9,555 bases of DNA. Origin: Methanocellales archaeon (GTDB taxonomy: Archaea > Halobacteriota > UBA148 > JAUWXC01). Made by a program: the position numbers and the translations under genes. Positions within the stretch are counted from its first letter, which is position 1; each line of letters opens with the position of its first letter. The notes beneath the pieces were generated by a model that worked only from the letters and a program-made list of their open reading frames with translations, did not search any database and was not told the origin of the DNA. Below, one piece after another: positions 1 to 6,858 of the stretch. Location: assembly GCA_030616565.1 (NCBI GenBank), contig JAUWXC010000023.1, forward strand, positions 1 through 9,555, given 5' to 3'.

Positions 1-2
1 AG

Positions 3-560
3 ATGGAATATACGCTGAAAACGCCGCTGAGCAAGACGGATATACTGAAACCAAGGGCGGGAGACATCGTATACCTGGATGGCATCATTCTCACTGCCAG
101 GGACAGGGCACACGAGCGACTGTTATCTTCAGAGAGAATTCCATTTGATTTGAGCGGTGCAGCCATCTTTCACTGCGGACCGCTGATGAGGAAGAATAAG
201 AAGTGGACTCCGATTGCCATAGGGCCCACGACCAGTGCCAGGATGAGCGAGATGGCACCGGAGCTATTGAAAAAATACGACATCAGGGTCATCATCGGCA
301 AAGGCGGGATGAAGGGCGTTGTGGATGCGCTATACGAAAAATGCATTTATCTGGCATATCCTGGGGGATGCGCCGCCATCGCAACCGACCAGATCAAATG
401 CGTTAAGGAAGTGCACTGGCTCGATCTCGGAATGCCGGAAGCGGTATGGGTCTTCGAGGTCGAGCAGTTTGGACCGCTCATTGTAGGCATAGATGCACAT
501 GGAAACGATTTGTATGCGGAGGTTGCGAAGAAAGCGAACGAGCGGATGAAATCGCTTTAG
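3..560 (+). CDS. fumB: Class I fumarate hydratase, beta (C-terminal) subunit
   Basis: Small subunit of the two-part iron-sulfur fumarase/tartrate dehydratase family, which interconverts fumarate and L-malate. The 185-residue protein has the typical beginning of archaeal beta subunits (MEYTLKTPLS, then GDIVYLDGIILTARDRAH at residues 20-37), the conserved GPTTSARM segment at 74-81 and the KGGM motif at 100-103, which forms part of the substrate pocket in this family. Its length suits a stand-alone beta subunit. The alpha subunit, which carries the Fe-S cysteines, is not in the window and would be expected just upstream. The start is the ATG two bases into the window, so no ribosome binding site can be seen and a slightly earlier start cannot be excluded. 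The stop overlaps the stop of the convergent larA homologue. The family call is firm; fumarate rather than another hydroxy-dicarboxylate as substrate is inferred. The symbol fumB here means beta subunit and is not the E. coli FumB enzyme. Confidence 0.9.
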   Translation: MEYTLKTPLSKTDILKPRAGDIVYLDGIILTARDRAHERLLSSERIPFDLSGAAIFHCGPLMRKNKKWTPIAIGPTTSARMSEMAPELLKKYDIRVIIGKGGMKGVVDALYEKCIYLAYPGGCAAIATDQIKCVKEVHWLDLGMPEAVWVFEVEQFGPLIVGIDAHGNDLYAEVAKKANERMKSL

Positions 561-1801
561 GTAATGGGAAGCGTGGAATTCCCGTACGGCATCACTATGA
601 CCTTAACATCTTTCCCGTGTTTTTCCATGGCACGTGTAAGCGCGTCCTGCGCATCCTTTGCAGGTATGAAAAACGTCTTCTTGGCCAGCTCTTCCGGCAT
701 CGCTGAGACAAGGTATATGTCATGCTTCTCGACTATTCGTGCGATCTGTGCAGCCATGTGCCCGCCTAACACGAATCTCTGTTTTATTCGCCTGATCACG
801 TCCCCTGGACTTTTTGCCTCATTGACCCAGCGTTCGAACGTCTCGTTACCCAGCCCTTCAGCGCACTCGGCAACTAAGATGATCGAGCCTTTTTCTGTTA
901 TGGCATGCGTGGCATTGTCCAGGGCTTTGTATGCCTGATACATGTTCAAATCCTTGGGAGCGCCGCCAGAAGAAGCAATCGCGATGTCTGCCTTGCCCTT
1001 TACGGGCACCTTGTACATCTTGTCCACGTACACAACTCCCGCCCTGTGGGCACCTATCATGTCTCCTGCAAATGCCTTTACGATCTCTTTTTTTGCATTC
1101 AGGACGACGTTGAGGATGAAATCCACGCCGAGCATTGCTCCAGCTTCCTCCATGTCCGCCCGCACAGGACTGTCGACTTTGCCGGACGAGGCGCCGGGCA
1201 GGAGCATCAACTTGTGATTCATCTCTATCGTCTCCCCTGAGCTGACACCCGGCAGGATGGATTTCGCTCCGCCACTATAGCCTGCGAAATAGTGAAGTTC
1301 GATTGTGCCGACGCATACCACGATGTCAGCATTTACCACAGCCCTGAGCACACTGACCTTTGCCCCTCTCCCGGTCGTGCCGATGTAGGTGCAATCATCC
1401 ACATCATGATTCGTGCATTTAACTCTATTATGCACATCCAGGCCGACCTGCTGCTTCATCTCTCCTTCGGTCAACCCTCTGTGCAATCCGGTTGCAAAAA
1501 CAATCGTTATGTCCTCGTCCGGGATACCACCATCATTTAACTCTTGCAACAATGGAGGCAGCAGTTTGTGCGAGGGTGTGGGGCGCGTGATATCGCTTAC
1601 GGCTATCACCACCTTTTGCCCATCACGCACGAGTTCAGAGAGTCTCTTGCTGTTGATGGGATTTGTCAGCGCCTCTCCGATCTCAGCTATCTCGTCTTTC
1701 GCTCCAAGAAGTTCATTTGGCTCGACGATTTGTAGCAAATTTTCACGAGGAATGTTGACGCCAACCTCACTTCTTCCGTATCTCAGCGTTAGGCGACTCA
1801 T
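557..1801 (-). CDS. larA: LarA-family nickel-dependent 2-hydroxyacid racemase
   Basis: Full-length (414 residues) member of the lactate racemase LarA family, cytoplasmic enzymes that use a covalently bound nickel-pincer nucleotide (NPN) cofactor to racemise or epimerise 2-hydroxyacids. Residues matching the Lactobacillus plantarum enzyme are all visible: D70 and R73 in SDITRPTP, H107 in TGLHRGLT, H170 and K180 in HYFAGYSGGAK (the lysine that binds the cofactor and a catalytic histidine), H196 in NHKL, and Y288, Q289 and K292 in MYQAYK. The active site therefore looks intact. Substrate cannot be read from sequence: characterised LarA homologues include lactate, malate and other hydroxyacid racemases. 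The cofactor genes larB, larC and larE are not in the window. The ATG start overlaps the stop of the upstream regulator gene by 4 bp (ATGA), with a purine-rich GGGGAGAG just before it, so the two are probably translated together. It converges on the fumarase beta gene. Confidence 0.9.
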   Translation of the reverse strand: MSRLTLRYGRSEVGVNIPRENLLQIVEPNELLGAKDEIAEIGEALTNPINSKRLSELVRDGQKVVIAVSDITRPTPSHKLLPPLLQELNDGGIPDEDITIVFATGLHRGLTEGEMKQQVGLDVHNRVKCTNHDVDDCTYIGTTGRGAKVSVLRAVVNADIVVCVGTIELHYFAGYSGGAKSILPGVSSGETIEMNHKLMLLPGASSGKVDSPVRADMEEAGAMLGVDFILNVVLNAKKEIVKAFAGDMIGAHRAGVVYVDKMYKVPVKGKADIAIASSGGAPKDLNMYQAYKALDNATHAITEKGSIILVAECAEGLGNETFERWVNEAKSPGDVIRRIKQRFVLGGHMAAQIARIVEKHDIYLVSAMPEELAKKTFFIPAKDAQDALTRAMEKHGKDVKVIVMPYGNSTLPIT

Positions 1802-2304
1802 CTCTCCCCTGCCAGTTCGATCCTTTGTCCCCTGACGACCAACTCATTAGATCGCTTTGCCACTCCCTTGATAAATAGGGCCTCTCTGTTCAACGTCCTG
1901 CACAATCCAATCAACGAGGTGTTTCCACTCTTTACTTCTTCTAGAATCTTCTCAGTTGTTTCTCGAAGACTGTCTTCGTGGGCGAATGCTATCATGATCA
2001 AATCGCTCAAATCGTCTAATCCGCATTGAAAATTGGCCTGCACTCTTGAGTAAGAGGCGTGGAACTCTTTGTCAGGCGTCTCGCCAGACTCCGGCATTCT
2101 CCATCTGCTTTCAATCAATCCGCATTTTTGGAGCGCTTCCAGACTTTTTCCAGCATCGCTTCCAATTAGCTTTTCAAGTTCCTGCTCTGTCTTCCAGTCA
2201 GTTGAGAGCTCGTGGAGCGCTTTTTTATAAGCACCTGTGCTAAAAATCTGCAGCAGTGGAACTAGATCAGCAGGGTCATTGATAATTCGAGTTCGCTTCG
2301 GCAT
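1798..2304 (-). CDS. Winged helix-turn-helix regulator, ArsR-like
   Basis: Predicted cytoplasmic DNA-binding protein of 168 residues. It opens with MPKRTRIINDPADLVPLL. A winged-helix region lies at about residues 22-90, with the helices around YKKALHELS and TEQELEKLIG, a GLIESRWRM strand, and a wing that includes GETPDKEF. A second helical part (about 95-157) ends in a helix-turn-helix-like stretch around SLIGLCRTLNREALFIKG. I recall similar proteins in methanogenic archaea annotated only as ArsR-like regulators. The classic ArsR metal-binding cysteine motif is absent; the three cysteines (61, 94, 135) are scattered. The reading frame is open for 29 more codons upstream, but the ATG at 2304 is preferred because GAGGAT lies about 6-7 bases before it and the longer form would run into hypF. 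It overlaps larA by 4 bp and diverges from hypF. Regulation of larA, hypF and itself is an inference from position; the effector is unknown. Confidence 0.75.
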   Translation of the reverse strand: MPKRTRIINDPADLVPLLQIFSTGAYKKALHELSTDWKTEQELEKLIGSDAGKSLEALQKCGLIESRWRMPESGETPDKEFHASYSRVQANFQCGLDDLSDLIMIAFAHEDSLRETTEKILEEVKSGNTSLIGLCRTLNREALFIKGVAKRSNELVVRGQRIELAGER

Positions 2305-2356
2305 CCATATCCTCGAAAGGTATTTCTCTTCAAATCCAATAAAGCTTTTGAAGCAC
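2305..2356. promoter_or_regulatory. Divergent promoter region, regulator gene and hypF
   Basis: This 52-bp gap separates the start codons of the winged-helix regulator (-) and hypF (+). On the minus strand the AT-rich CTTTATTGG (about 2337-2345) lies 33-41 bases from the regulator's ATG. That is a fitting distance for an archaeal TATA box followed by a short leader carrying GAGGAT. For hypF no strong TATA or ribosome binding site is obvious; GGTATTTCTC (2319-2328) is the best weak candidate, and a nearly leaderless message is possible. Promoter elements are read by eye and are tentative. Confidence 0.45.
2328..2353. promoter_or_regulatory. Candidate operator: perfect 7-bp inverted repeat
   Basis: CTTCAAA at 2328-2334 is matched by its exact reverse complement TTTGAAG at 2347-2353, across a 12-bp AT-rich spacer; arm centres are 19 bp apart, close to two helical turns. 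The spacer overlaps the proposed TATA-like box of the regulator gene and contains most of an 8-bp palindrome, AAAGCTTT (2341-2348). Position and symmetry are what one expects for the binding site of a dimeric winged-helix protein, and the gene next door encodes one. A repeat of this size can also arise by chance in AT-rich DNA. Confidence 0.4.
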
Positions 2357-4603
2357 ATGAAGAAAAGAGCGGAGATTAGCGTATTTGGCATCGTTCAAGG
2401 TGTAGGCTTTAGACCTTTCGTTTATCGAGCCGCGACCAATCTTGAATTGAAGGGTTATGTCAGGAATATGGGTACAAGAGTGGACATTCTCGTCGAGGGC
2501 GAGGAAAAGTATATCCAAAAATTAATCGATGCCGTATCTGTTGCAACGCCACTTGCGAGGGTGGATGATGTACGGGTTAAATGGATAGATAATCGCAACG
2601 AGTTCGGCAAGTTTCAAATTTTGCCAAGTGCAGCAAAGGGAACGGATGGTTTTATTCCACCAGATGTTGCCACCTGTGATGCCTGCTTAAAGGACATTTA
2701 CGCGAACACCAGATACCATAACTATTGGGCGACGTCCTGTGTTGACTGCGGTCCAAGGTTTACCGTCCTAGGAACGCTGCCATATGACAGGGACGACACA
2801 TCAATGGTCGATTTTCCGATGTGCCCTGATTGCGAGAAAGAATACACAACTCCTCTGGACAGACGATATCACGCACAGACCATCGCATGCCAGACATGCG
2901 GGCCGTCGCTGACGCTGTACGATTCTGAGCTTAAGGGGTTGGACGACCCCATCAAAACGGCCGCGGAGTTGCTGAAAAACCAAAAAATCGTTGCCATCAA
3001 AGGCATTGGCGGTTTTCATTTAGCATCATTACTATCGCAGTCAGACAGATTGCGTACCTTGTTGGGGCGGAGAAGTCAGCCGTTTGCCATCATGGCAACC
3101 CTGGACATGACCAGGAAGCTTGCGCATGTATCAGATGAAGAAGAAAAACTGCTGATGTCCCGGCAGCGCCCCATCGCCCTCCTCCGGAAAAGAGAACCAT
3201 TTCCCTATGAGTCTGTGGCGCCAGGGATTCATACGATTGGCATCATGCTGCCTTATACGGGATTGCATCACTTGCTCTTCGAGCATATGGATGAGCCTCT
3301 GATCATGACCAGCGCTAACCGACCGGACGAGCCGATGACGAAGGACAACGAGGACGCATACTCCAGATTGAAGGGAATTGCTGATTACTACCTGGTGCAT
3401 AACCGCAGAATAGTCAATAGGTGCGACGATTCTGTCGTGAGGGTTGTGATGCGCCCCTCCCTCATCAGGATGTCAAGGGGCTATGCTCCAACTTCCATTC
3501 CGGTCGACATCAAATCAGATTTAAACGTCCTCGCCCTAGGACCAGAGCTGATGTCTACTGTAACGATATATCGCAGCGGCCATTGCTATATCTCCCAGCA
3601 CGTGGGAAACGTCACCAATCCTCGCGCGCTGGCATACCTCGAAGAAACAGCCAGAAAACTCGTCAAACTAACGCAGACCAAGATAGATGTAATCGCACAC
3701 GACTTGCACCCCCTATTTCTCTCGACCAGTCTGGCACGGGACATGGCAGCTGAATTCAACGTGCCCACCTTCCCGGTACAGCATCATCAGGCGCATATAG
3801 CATCGCTGGCGAGTATCGAGGACATCATTGGTATTGCAGCGGATGGCGTTGGCTATGGATCAGATGGCACTGTCTGGGGCGGGGAAATTTTCGCTGGTCT
3901 TCAACGAGTAGGGGGTTTATTGCCAGTCGACATGCCCGGCGGCGATCTCGCGACGTACTACCCATCGAGAATGGTAGCAGGCATTCTTCATCCCTTATAT
4001 AAAGAGAGGGAGTTGAAAAACGTCCTGCGCGAATGCTGGCTTCCGCATGGTGAACGCGAGATACCAGTCATTCTTAGGCAACTGGAAACGGGAACGAACG
4101 TCATTCAAACATCCAGCACGGGACGAGTACTAGATGCGGTTGCCGCTTTGCTCGGCATATGTTACGAGAGAACATACGAAGGTGAACCCGCGATGAAATT
4201 AGAGAGCGCCGCCATCGATGGCAATCCTCTGGTGATAGAGATGCCCGTAAACATCGTTAAAACTCAAGATGGGAGAAGTGTACTTGACACTAGGCATATT
4301 CTCGATGGGGTTGTTACTGCCAAGAGGGAACGCAGGAAAATTAGGGACGTTGCGGCTGCTGTTCAGCGTGCTATTGCTATTGGCTTTGCCCAGATGGCGA
4401 TGGATGCAGCCCATGATACTGGCGTAGACACCAACGGCATGAGCGGCGGCGTGGCGTATAACTCGGCGATCTGTAAAACGATTAAGGATGAGGTCACATC
4501 AGAAGGATATAAGTTCATAACCAACGAGAGAGTGCCGTGCGGAGACGGGGGCATCTCGTTTGGACAGGCGATACTGACGGCGAGGCATTATGATAACGAT
4601 TGA
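2357..4603 (+). CDS. hypF: Carbamoyltransferase HypF, NiFe-hydrogenase maturation
   Basis: HypF uses carbamoyl phosphate and ATP to carbamoylate the C-terminal cysteine of HypE, the source of the cyanide ligands of the NiFe-hydrogenase active site. The 748-residue protein has the whole domain series. An acylphosphatase domain carries VQGVGFRPF at 13-21 and N37. Two zinc-finger-like units follow, with CDAC at 107-110, C128/C131, CPDC at 156-159, H172 and C178/C181. A YrdC-like domain shows KGIGGFH at 215-221, TSAN at 318-321 and RCDDSVVR at 355-362. A Kae1-like domain has HHQAH at 476-480, DGVGYGSDGTVWGGE at 496-510, SGGVAYN at 696-702 and CGDGGISFGQA from 728. The ATG at 2357 is chosen because it leads straight into the acylphosphatase domain; a GTG at 2237 would overlap the divergent gene. 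Its 3' end overlaps the DUF1805 gene by 14 bp. It implies that the organism makes a NiFe hydrogenase, though none is in the window. Confidence 0.96.
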   Translation: MKKRAEISVFGIVQGVGFRPFVYRAATNLELKGYVRNMGTRVDILVEGEEKYIQKLIDAVSVATPLARVDDVRVKWIDNRNEFGKFQILPSAAKGTDGFIPPDVATCDACLKDIYANTRYHNYWATSCVDCGPRFTVLGTLPYDRDDTSMVDFPMCPDCEKEYTTPLDRRYHAQTIACQTCGPSLTLYDSELKGLDDPIKTAAELLKNQKIVAIKGIGGFHLASLLSQSDRLRTLLGRRSQPFAIMATLDMTRKLAHVSDEEEKLLMSRQRPIALLRKREPFPYESVAPGIHTIGIMLPYTGLHHLLFEHMDEPLIMTSANRPDEPMTKDNEDAYSRLKGIADYYLVHNRRIVNRCDDSVVRVVMRPSLIRMSRGYAPTSIPVDIKSDLNVLALGPELMSTVTIYRSGHCYISQHVGNVTNPRALAYLEETARKLVKLTQTKIDVIAHDLHPLFLSTSLARDMAAEFNVPTFPVQHHQAHIASLASIEDIIGIAADGVGYGSDGTVWGGEIFAGLQRVGGLLPVDMPGGDLATYYPSRMVAGILHPLYKERELKNVLRECWLPHGEREIPVILRQLETGTNVIQTSSTGRVLDAVAALLGICYERTYEGEPAMKLESAAIDGNPLVIEMPVNIVKTQDGRSVLDTRHILDGVVTAKRERRKIRDVAAAVQRAIAIGFAQMAMDAAHDTGVDTNGMSGGVAYNSAICKTIKDEVTSEGYKFITNERVPCGDGGISFGQAILTARHYDND

Positions 4604-4880
4604 ACCCGTTGATGTGGATGGCTTGCGCGTTATGGGGGTAAAAGTTGAGTTAGCGCATGCACCCATTCTTTTGCTGGTTGGCAAAAAGGGCTTCATAGGC
4701 TGCGGCTATTTTTCGGTCGAGACGGCAAACAAGCTGGGCGATGTAGTAGCGATCGTTTCTGGCGTGAGAACGTTCGAGGATATGCTAAATGCAAGCATCA
4801 TCTCCGCGTCTGAAAAAGCCCAAGAAATGGGCATCATCGCTGGTATGAAGGGTAAAGACGCAGTCAAACTCCTTGCGTGA
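4590..4880 (+). CDS. DUF1805 domain protein of unknown function
   Basis: A 96-residue soluble protein that fits the DUF1805 family (YunC-like in Bacillus), which has no established biochemical role that I know of. Features typical of the family are the central GCGYFSVETANKLGD stretch (residues 37-51), VSGVRTFEDMLNASI from 56, and a C-terminal GIIAGMKGKDAV. C38 within GCGYF is the obvious residue to watch. There is no signal peptide or membrane segment. The ATG overlaps the end of hypF by 14 bp and is preceded by GAGG five bases upstream, so translation is probably coupled to hypF. The stop TGA abuts the stop of the convergent fbp gene. A link to hydrogenase maturation is suggested only by this overlap. 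Confidence 0.85.
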   Translation: MITIEPVDVDGLRVMGVKVELAHAPILLLVGKKGFIGCGYFSVETANKLGDVVAIVSGVRTFEDMLNASIISASEKAQEMGIIAGMKGKDAVKLLA

Positions 4881-5966
4881 TCACTTGAACCTATCCTTCA
4901 ACTTCTCCAGGACGGCTGGAAGCGTCGTGTATTCCAGGTCCTTTTCGTCCAATAAGTGGGGCTGGAACGGTCCATGGCGGCGCATATATTCTGCTATCTC
5001 ATTCGCCTTTGCCCTGACACTATCAAATGACGGGTCGGCGAACATGTCAACGGCGCCCTGCAGCACGCCATCATTTAACTGGAATCCAAGCGCTGTTACC
5101 CTCGGAGGACCGTCAAACCTCGTGGGATTCGCATCTTTTATCGATACTGGCATCATGGGTCCATTGTGACTGCCCCTCATCCATCCCGCAACCAGATAAG
5201 GATAGGCGAATGCCTCCATCGCCTCTCCAACAGCGGGAAAACCGCTCTGGCACCTGACGATTGCCACTGGATCATCCTTGCCCACGTACTTGCCGGCGAT
5301 TAGGTTCAATTTGTTCGTCGAGATAACACCCGCGGGCTCGCCGGTTTTCTTCGCAACCGATTCGACGCAGAACTTGCTTTTGACGCCTATGATCGCAAGC
5401 AAATCGTACAATACCTCTGGCGCCTTTAGTTCGGCCATTTCATCAGTGTACACGTTCAACACCCTGAATATGAATCCATCGTGCAGCTTGGGATCTAGCA
5501 CCAGGCCAGCCGTACTCGATGGATCCGCGAACATTTTGTAGAATGGCAGGTTAAACGACGCTGGTTCAGTCTTGTCCATCATGAAGACGACGATGGGCTC
5601 GCTTTTGCGCTCTTCGATCTCGAACTCGGCGCACCCGGGACCAAGGCCTCTTACGTTACCGGAAAACGACTCTGACAGCAAATCCTGTCCGGCACCGTAA
5701 AACTTCTTCTTCTTGGCGACTGCTGTGGCTTTTTCAAAGGCATCCCAGGCAAGTTTGTGCACGGGCTCGGCATTTACTCCCTTGGTATGGGTCATGATTA
5801 AATCGATATCATCCCCGCACCGCGCTACGTGGAAGTCAATTAAAATCTTCTCCTTTTTGCCCTTTTCTAGGACAGCGCTGCACACGTCCAGTAATTCCGG
5901 GGGCGCTCTTACATGTCCTGGCATGCTGCCGACATCCGCCTTGATCACACTTACTGTAGTTTTCAT
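4881..5966 (-). CDS. fbp: Fructose-1,6-bisphosphate aldolase/phosphatase
   Basis: Bifunctional archaeal-type (type V) enzyme that condenses glyceraldehyde-3-phosphate and dihydroxyacetone phosphate and then dephosphorylates the product to fructose 6-phosphate, making gluconeogenesis one-directional. The 361-residue protein shows the metal and phosphate ligands in the expected places: D11 and H18 (KADVGSMPGH), D52 and D53 (CGDDIDL), and D131/K132 (MMDKTEP). YVGK at 227-230 matches the Tyr and Schiff-base Lys (229 and 232 in the Thermoproteus enzyme), so both activities should be present. The C-terminus carries LEYTTLP. The ATG is preceded by GGAGGAT at a 7-base distance. It follows the prenyltransferase gene on the same strand after 67 bp that hold a likely promoter of its own, and converges on the DUF1805 gene with no spacing. 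Confidence 0.95.
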   Translation of the reverse strand: MKTTVSVIKADVGSMPGHVRAPPELLDVCSAVLEKGKKEKILIDFHVARCGDDIDLIMTHTKGVNAEPVHKLAWDAFEKATAVAKKKKFYGAGQDLLSESFSGNVRGLGPGCAEFEIEERKSEPIVVFMMDKTEPASFNLPFYKMFADPSSTAGLVLDPKLHDGFIFRVLNVYTDEMAELKAPEVLYDLLAIIGVKSKFCVESVAKKTGEPAGVISTNKLNLIAGKYVGKDDPVAIVRCQSGFPAVGEAMEAFAYPYLVAGWMRGSHNGPMMPVSIKDANPTRFDGPPRVTALGFQLNDGVLQGAVDMFADPSFDSVRAKANEIAEYMRRHGPFQPHLLDEKDLEYTTLPAVLEKLKDRFK

Positions 5967-6033
5967 GCTCTTTATCCTCCATGCTTCATTGCACTATCTA
6001 ATCATTCTACCATAAAATACATTTGGATTTGAC
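5967..6033 (-). promoter_or_regulatory. Likely fbp promoter and leader
   Basis: In this 67-bp gap the minus strand reads GTATTTTATG at 6020-6011, a TATA-like box about 45-54 bases from the fbp ATG. Transcription would then begin near 5990, leaving a leader of roughly 24 bases that carries the strong Shine-Dalgarno GGAGGAT (5980-5974). The spacing agrees with archaeal promoters. Other ATGs in the leader are out of frame with fbp. Confidence 0.5.
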
Positions 6034-6858
6034 TCATCTCATCATCGCTCCCACGATGAATGCCAAAAGCGCCACCACCATGCCCCCCTTGAGGAACGAT
6101 GATGACTTGGCTGGATATTTCTCGATTATCGTGATTCCCAGTAACAAAATGACGTCCGCCAGCGTTACAATTGTTAGGTACGACATCCCAAAATTGCTGA
6201 GTACAATCGGCAGCGGACTTAGTATGACGGCCATTATGACGAATGCGGATGCAATCGTGGTGGACTTTTTCACTCCCGCCGAAATCGGCAGCGTTACAAG
6301 GCCTTCTTTTTTGTCGCCTTTTACATCCTCGATGTCCTTGACGATTTCTCTGCCCAGAGTTGCGAGCATTGCTAATAAGAATAACACGAAGGTAACTGCG
6401 ATCTCGTTCACGGCTGCGCCACCAAACAGGAACGTCGAGCCCGTTAGATATCCAACGCTCATATTGCCCCAGAATGCCGTCCTTTTGAGTTTATACGCAT
6501 AACCAATGAGCAGCAGCGAGTTCACCGCTGCGATGAGGAGGCATATCGGGTTTATGAAGCATGATAGCACAACGCCAATGCCAAATAGGCCGATGGCGAA
6601 GGCGAAAGCACTTCTCGGACTGATCTTGCCACTTGGTATGGGTCTGTGCGGTTTGTTGACCGCATCTATTTTGGCATCGTAAAAATCGTTGATCGCATTG
6701 CCGCCCGCCGTCACGACAAAACATACCACAAATGCGAGCGCCACTTGAGCGCCATACAAAGTTATCTCGCTTCCAGCGCCCACCAGACATCCTATGGCAA
6801 CCGCTATGCCAGCCATGAAGCAGTTCAGCGGTCTTATCAACCGAAAATACTCAGTCAC
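6034..6858 (-). CDS. UbiA-family digeranylgeranylglyceryl phosphate synthase
   Basis: Membrane prenyltransferase that adds the second geranylgeranyl chain to geranylgeranylglyceryl phosphate in archaeal ether-lipid synthesis. Numbering from the GTG at 6858 (274 residues), the first Asp-rich motif [12 protein letters not shown] lies at about 54-65 and is followed by [13 protein letters not shown]. The second, [12 protein letters not shown], lies at about 175-186. About eight hydrophobic segments span the rest, and the start [11 protein letters not shown] is typical of DGGGP synthases. Start choice is uncertain: a TTG at 6867 would add three residues, but AGGGG nine bases before the GTG favours the latter. 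Either start overlaps nadA (by 8 or 17 bp), so the two are very likely co-transcribed. The UbiA superfamily also includes enzymes for quinones and other prenyl products; the archaeal context and motifs favour the lipid role. Confidence 0.88.
   Translation of the reverse strand: MTEYFRLIRPLNCFMAGIAVAIGCLVGAGSEITLYGAQVALAFVVCFVVTAGGNAINDFYDAKIDAVNKPHRPIPSGKISPRSAFAFAIGLFGIGVVLSCFINPICLLIAAVNSLLLIGYAYKLKRTAFWGNMSVGYLTGSTFLFGGAAVNEIAVTFVLFLLAMLATLGREIVKDIEDVKGDKKEGLVTLPISAGVKKSTTIASAFVIMAVILSPLPIVLSNFGMSYLTIVTLADVILLLGITIIEKYPAKSSSFLKGGMVVALLAFIVGAMMR

Noticed and set aside
1544..1735. Short plus-strand frames inside larA, and similar ones inside the other genes
   Set aside because: No ribosome binding site or family resemblance; all are shadows of the annotated genes.
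2237..2356. A 40-residue N-terminal extension of HypF from a GTG
   Set aside because: It would overlap the divergent regulator gene and the promoter region, and the acylphosphatase domain begins right at the ATG at 2357.
2305..2391. A 29-residue N-terminal extension of the winged-helix regulator
   Set aside because: It would overlap hypF and swallow the promoter gap; the ATG at 2304 has a well-placed GAGGAT and the extension looks non-coding.
4878..4883. The TGATCA palindrome as a terminator or recognition site
   Set aside because: Six bases with no stem extension and no T-run; it is fully explained by two abutting TGA stops.
6023..6502. Open frame of 159 codons on the plus strand, hydrophobic in part
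   Set aside because: Antisense to the DGGGP synthase gene; the hydrophobic look mirrors the membrane segments of the real gene.
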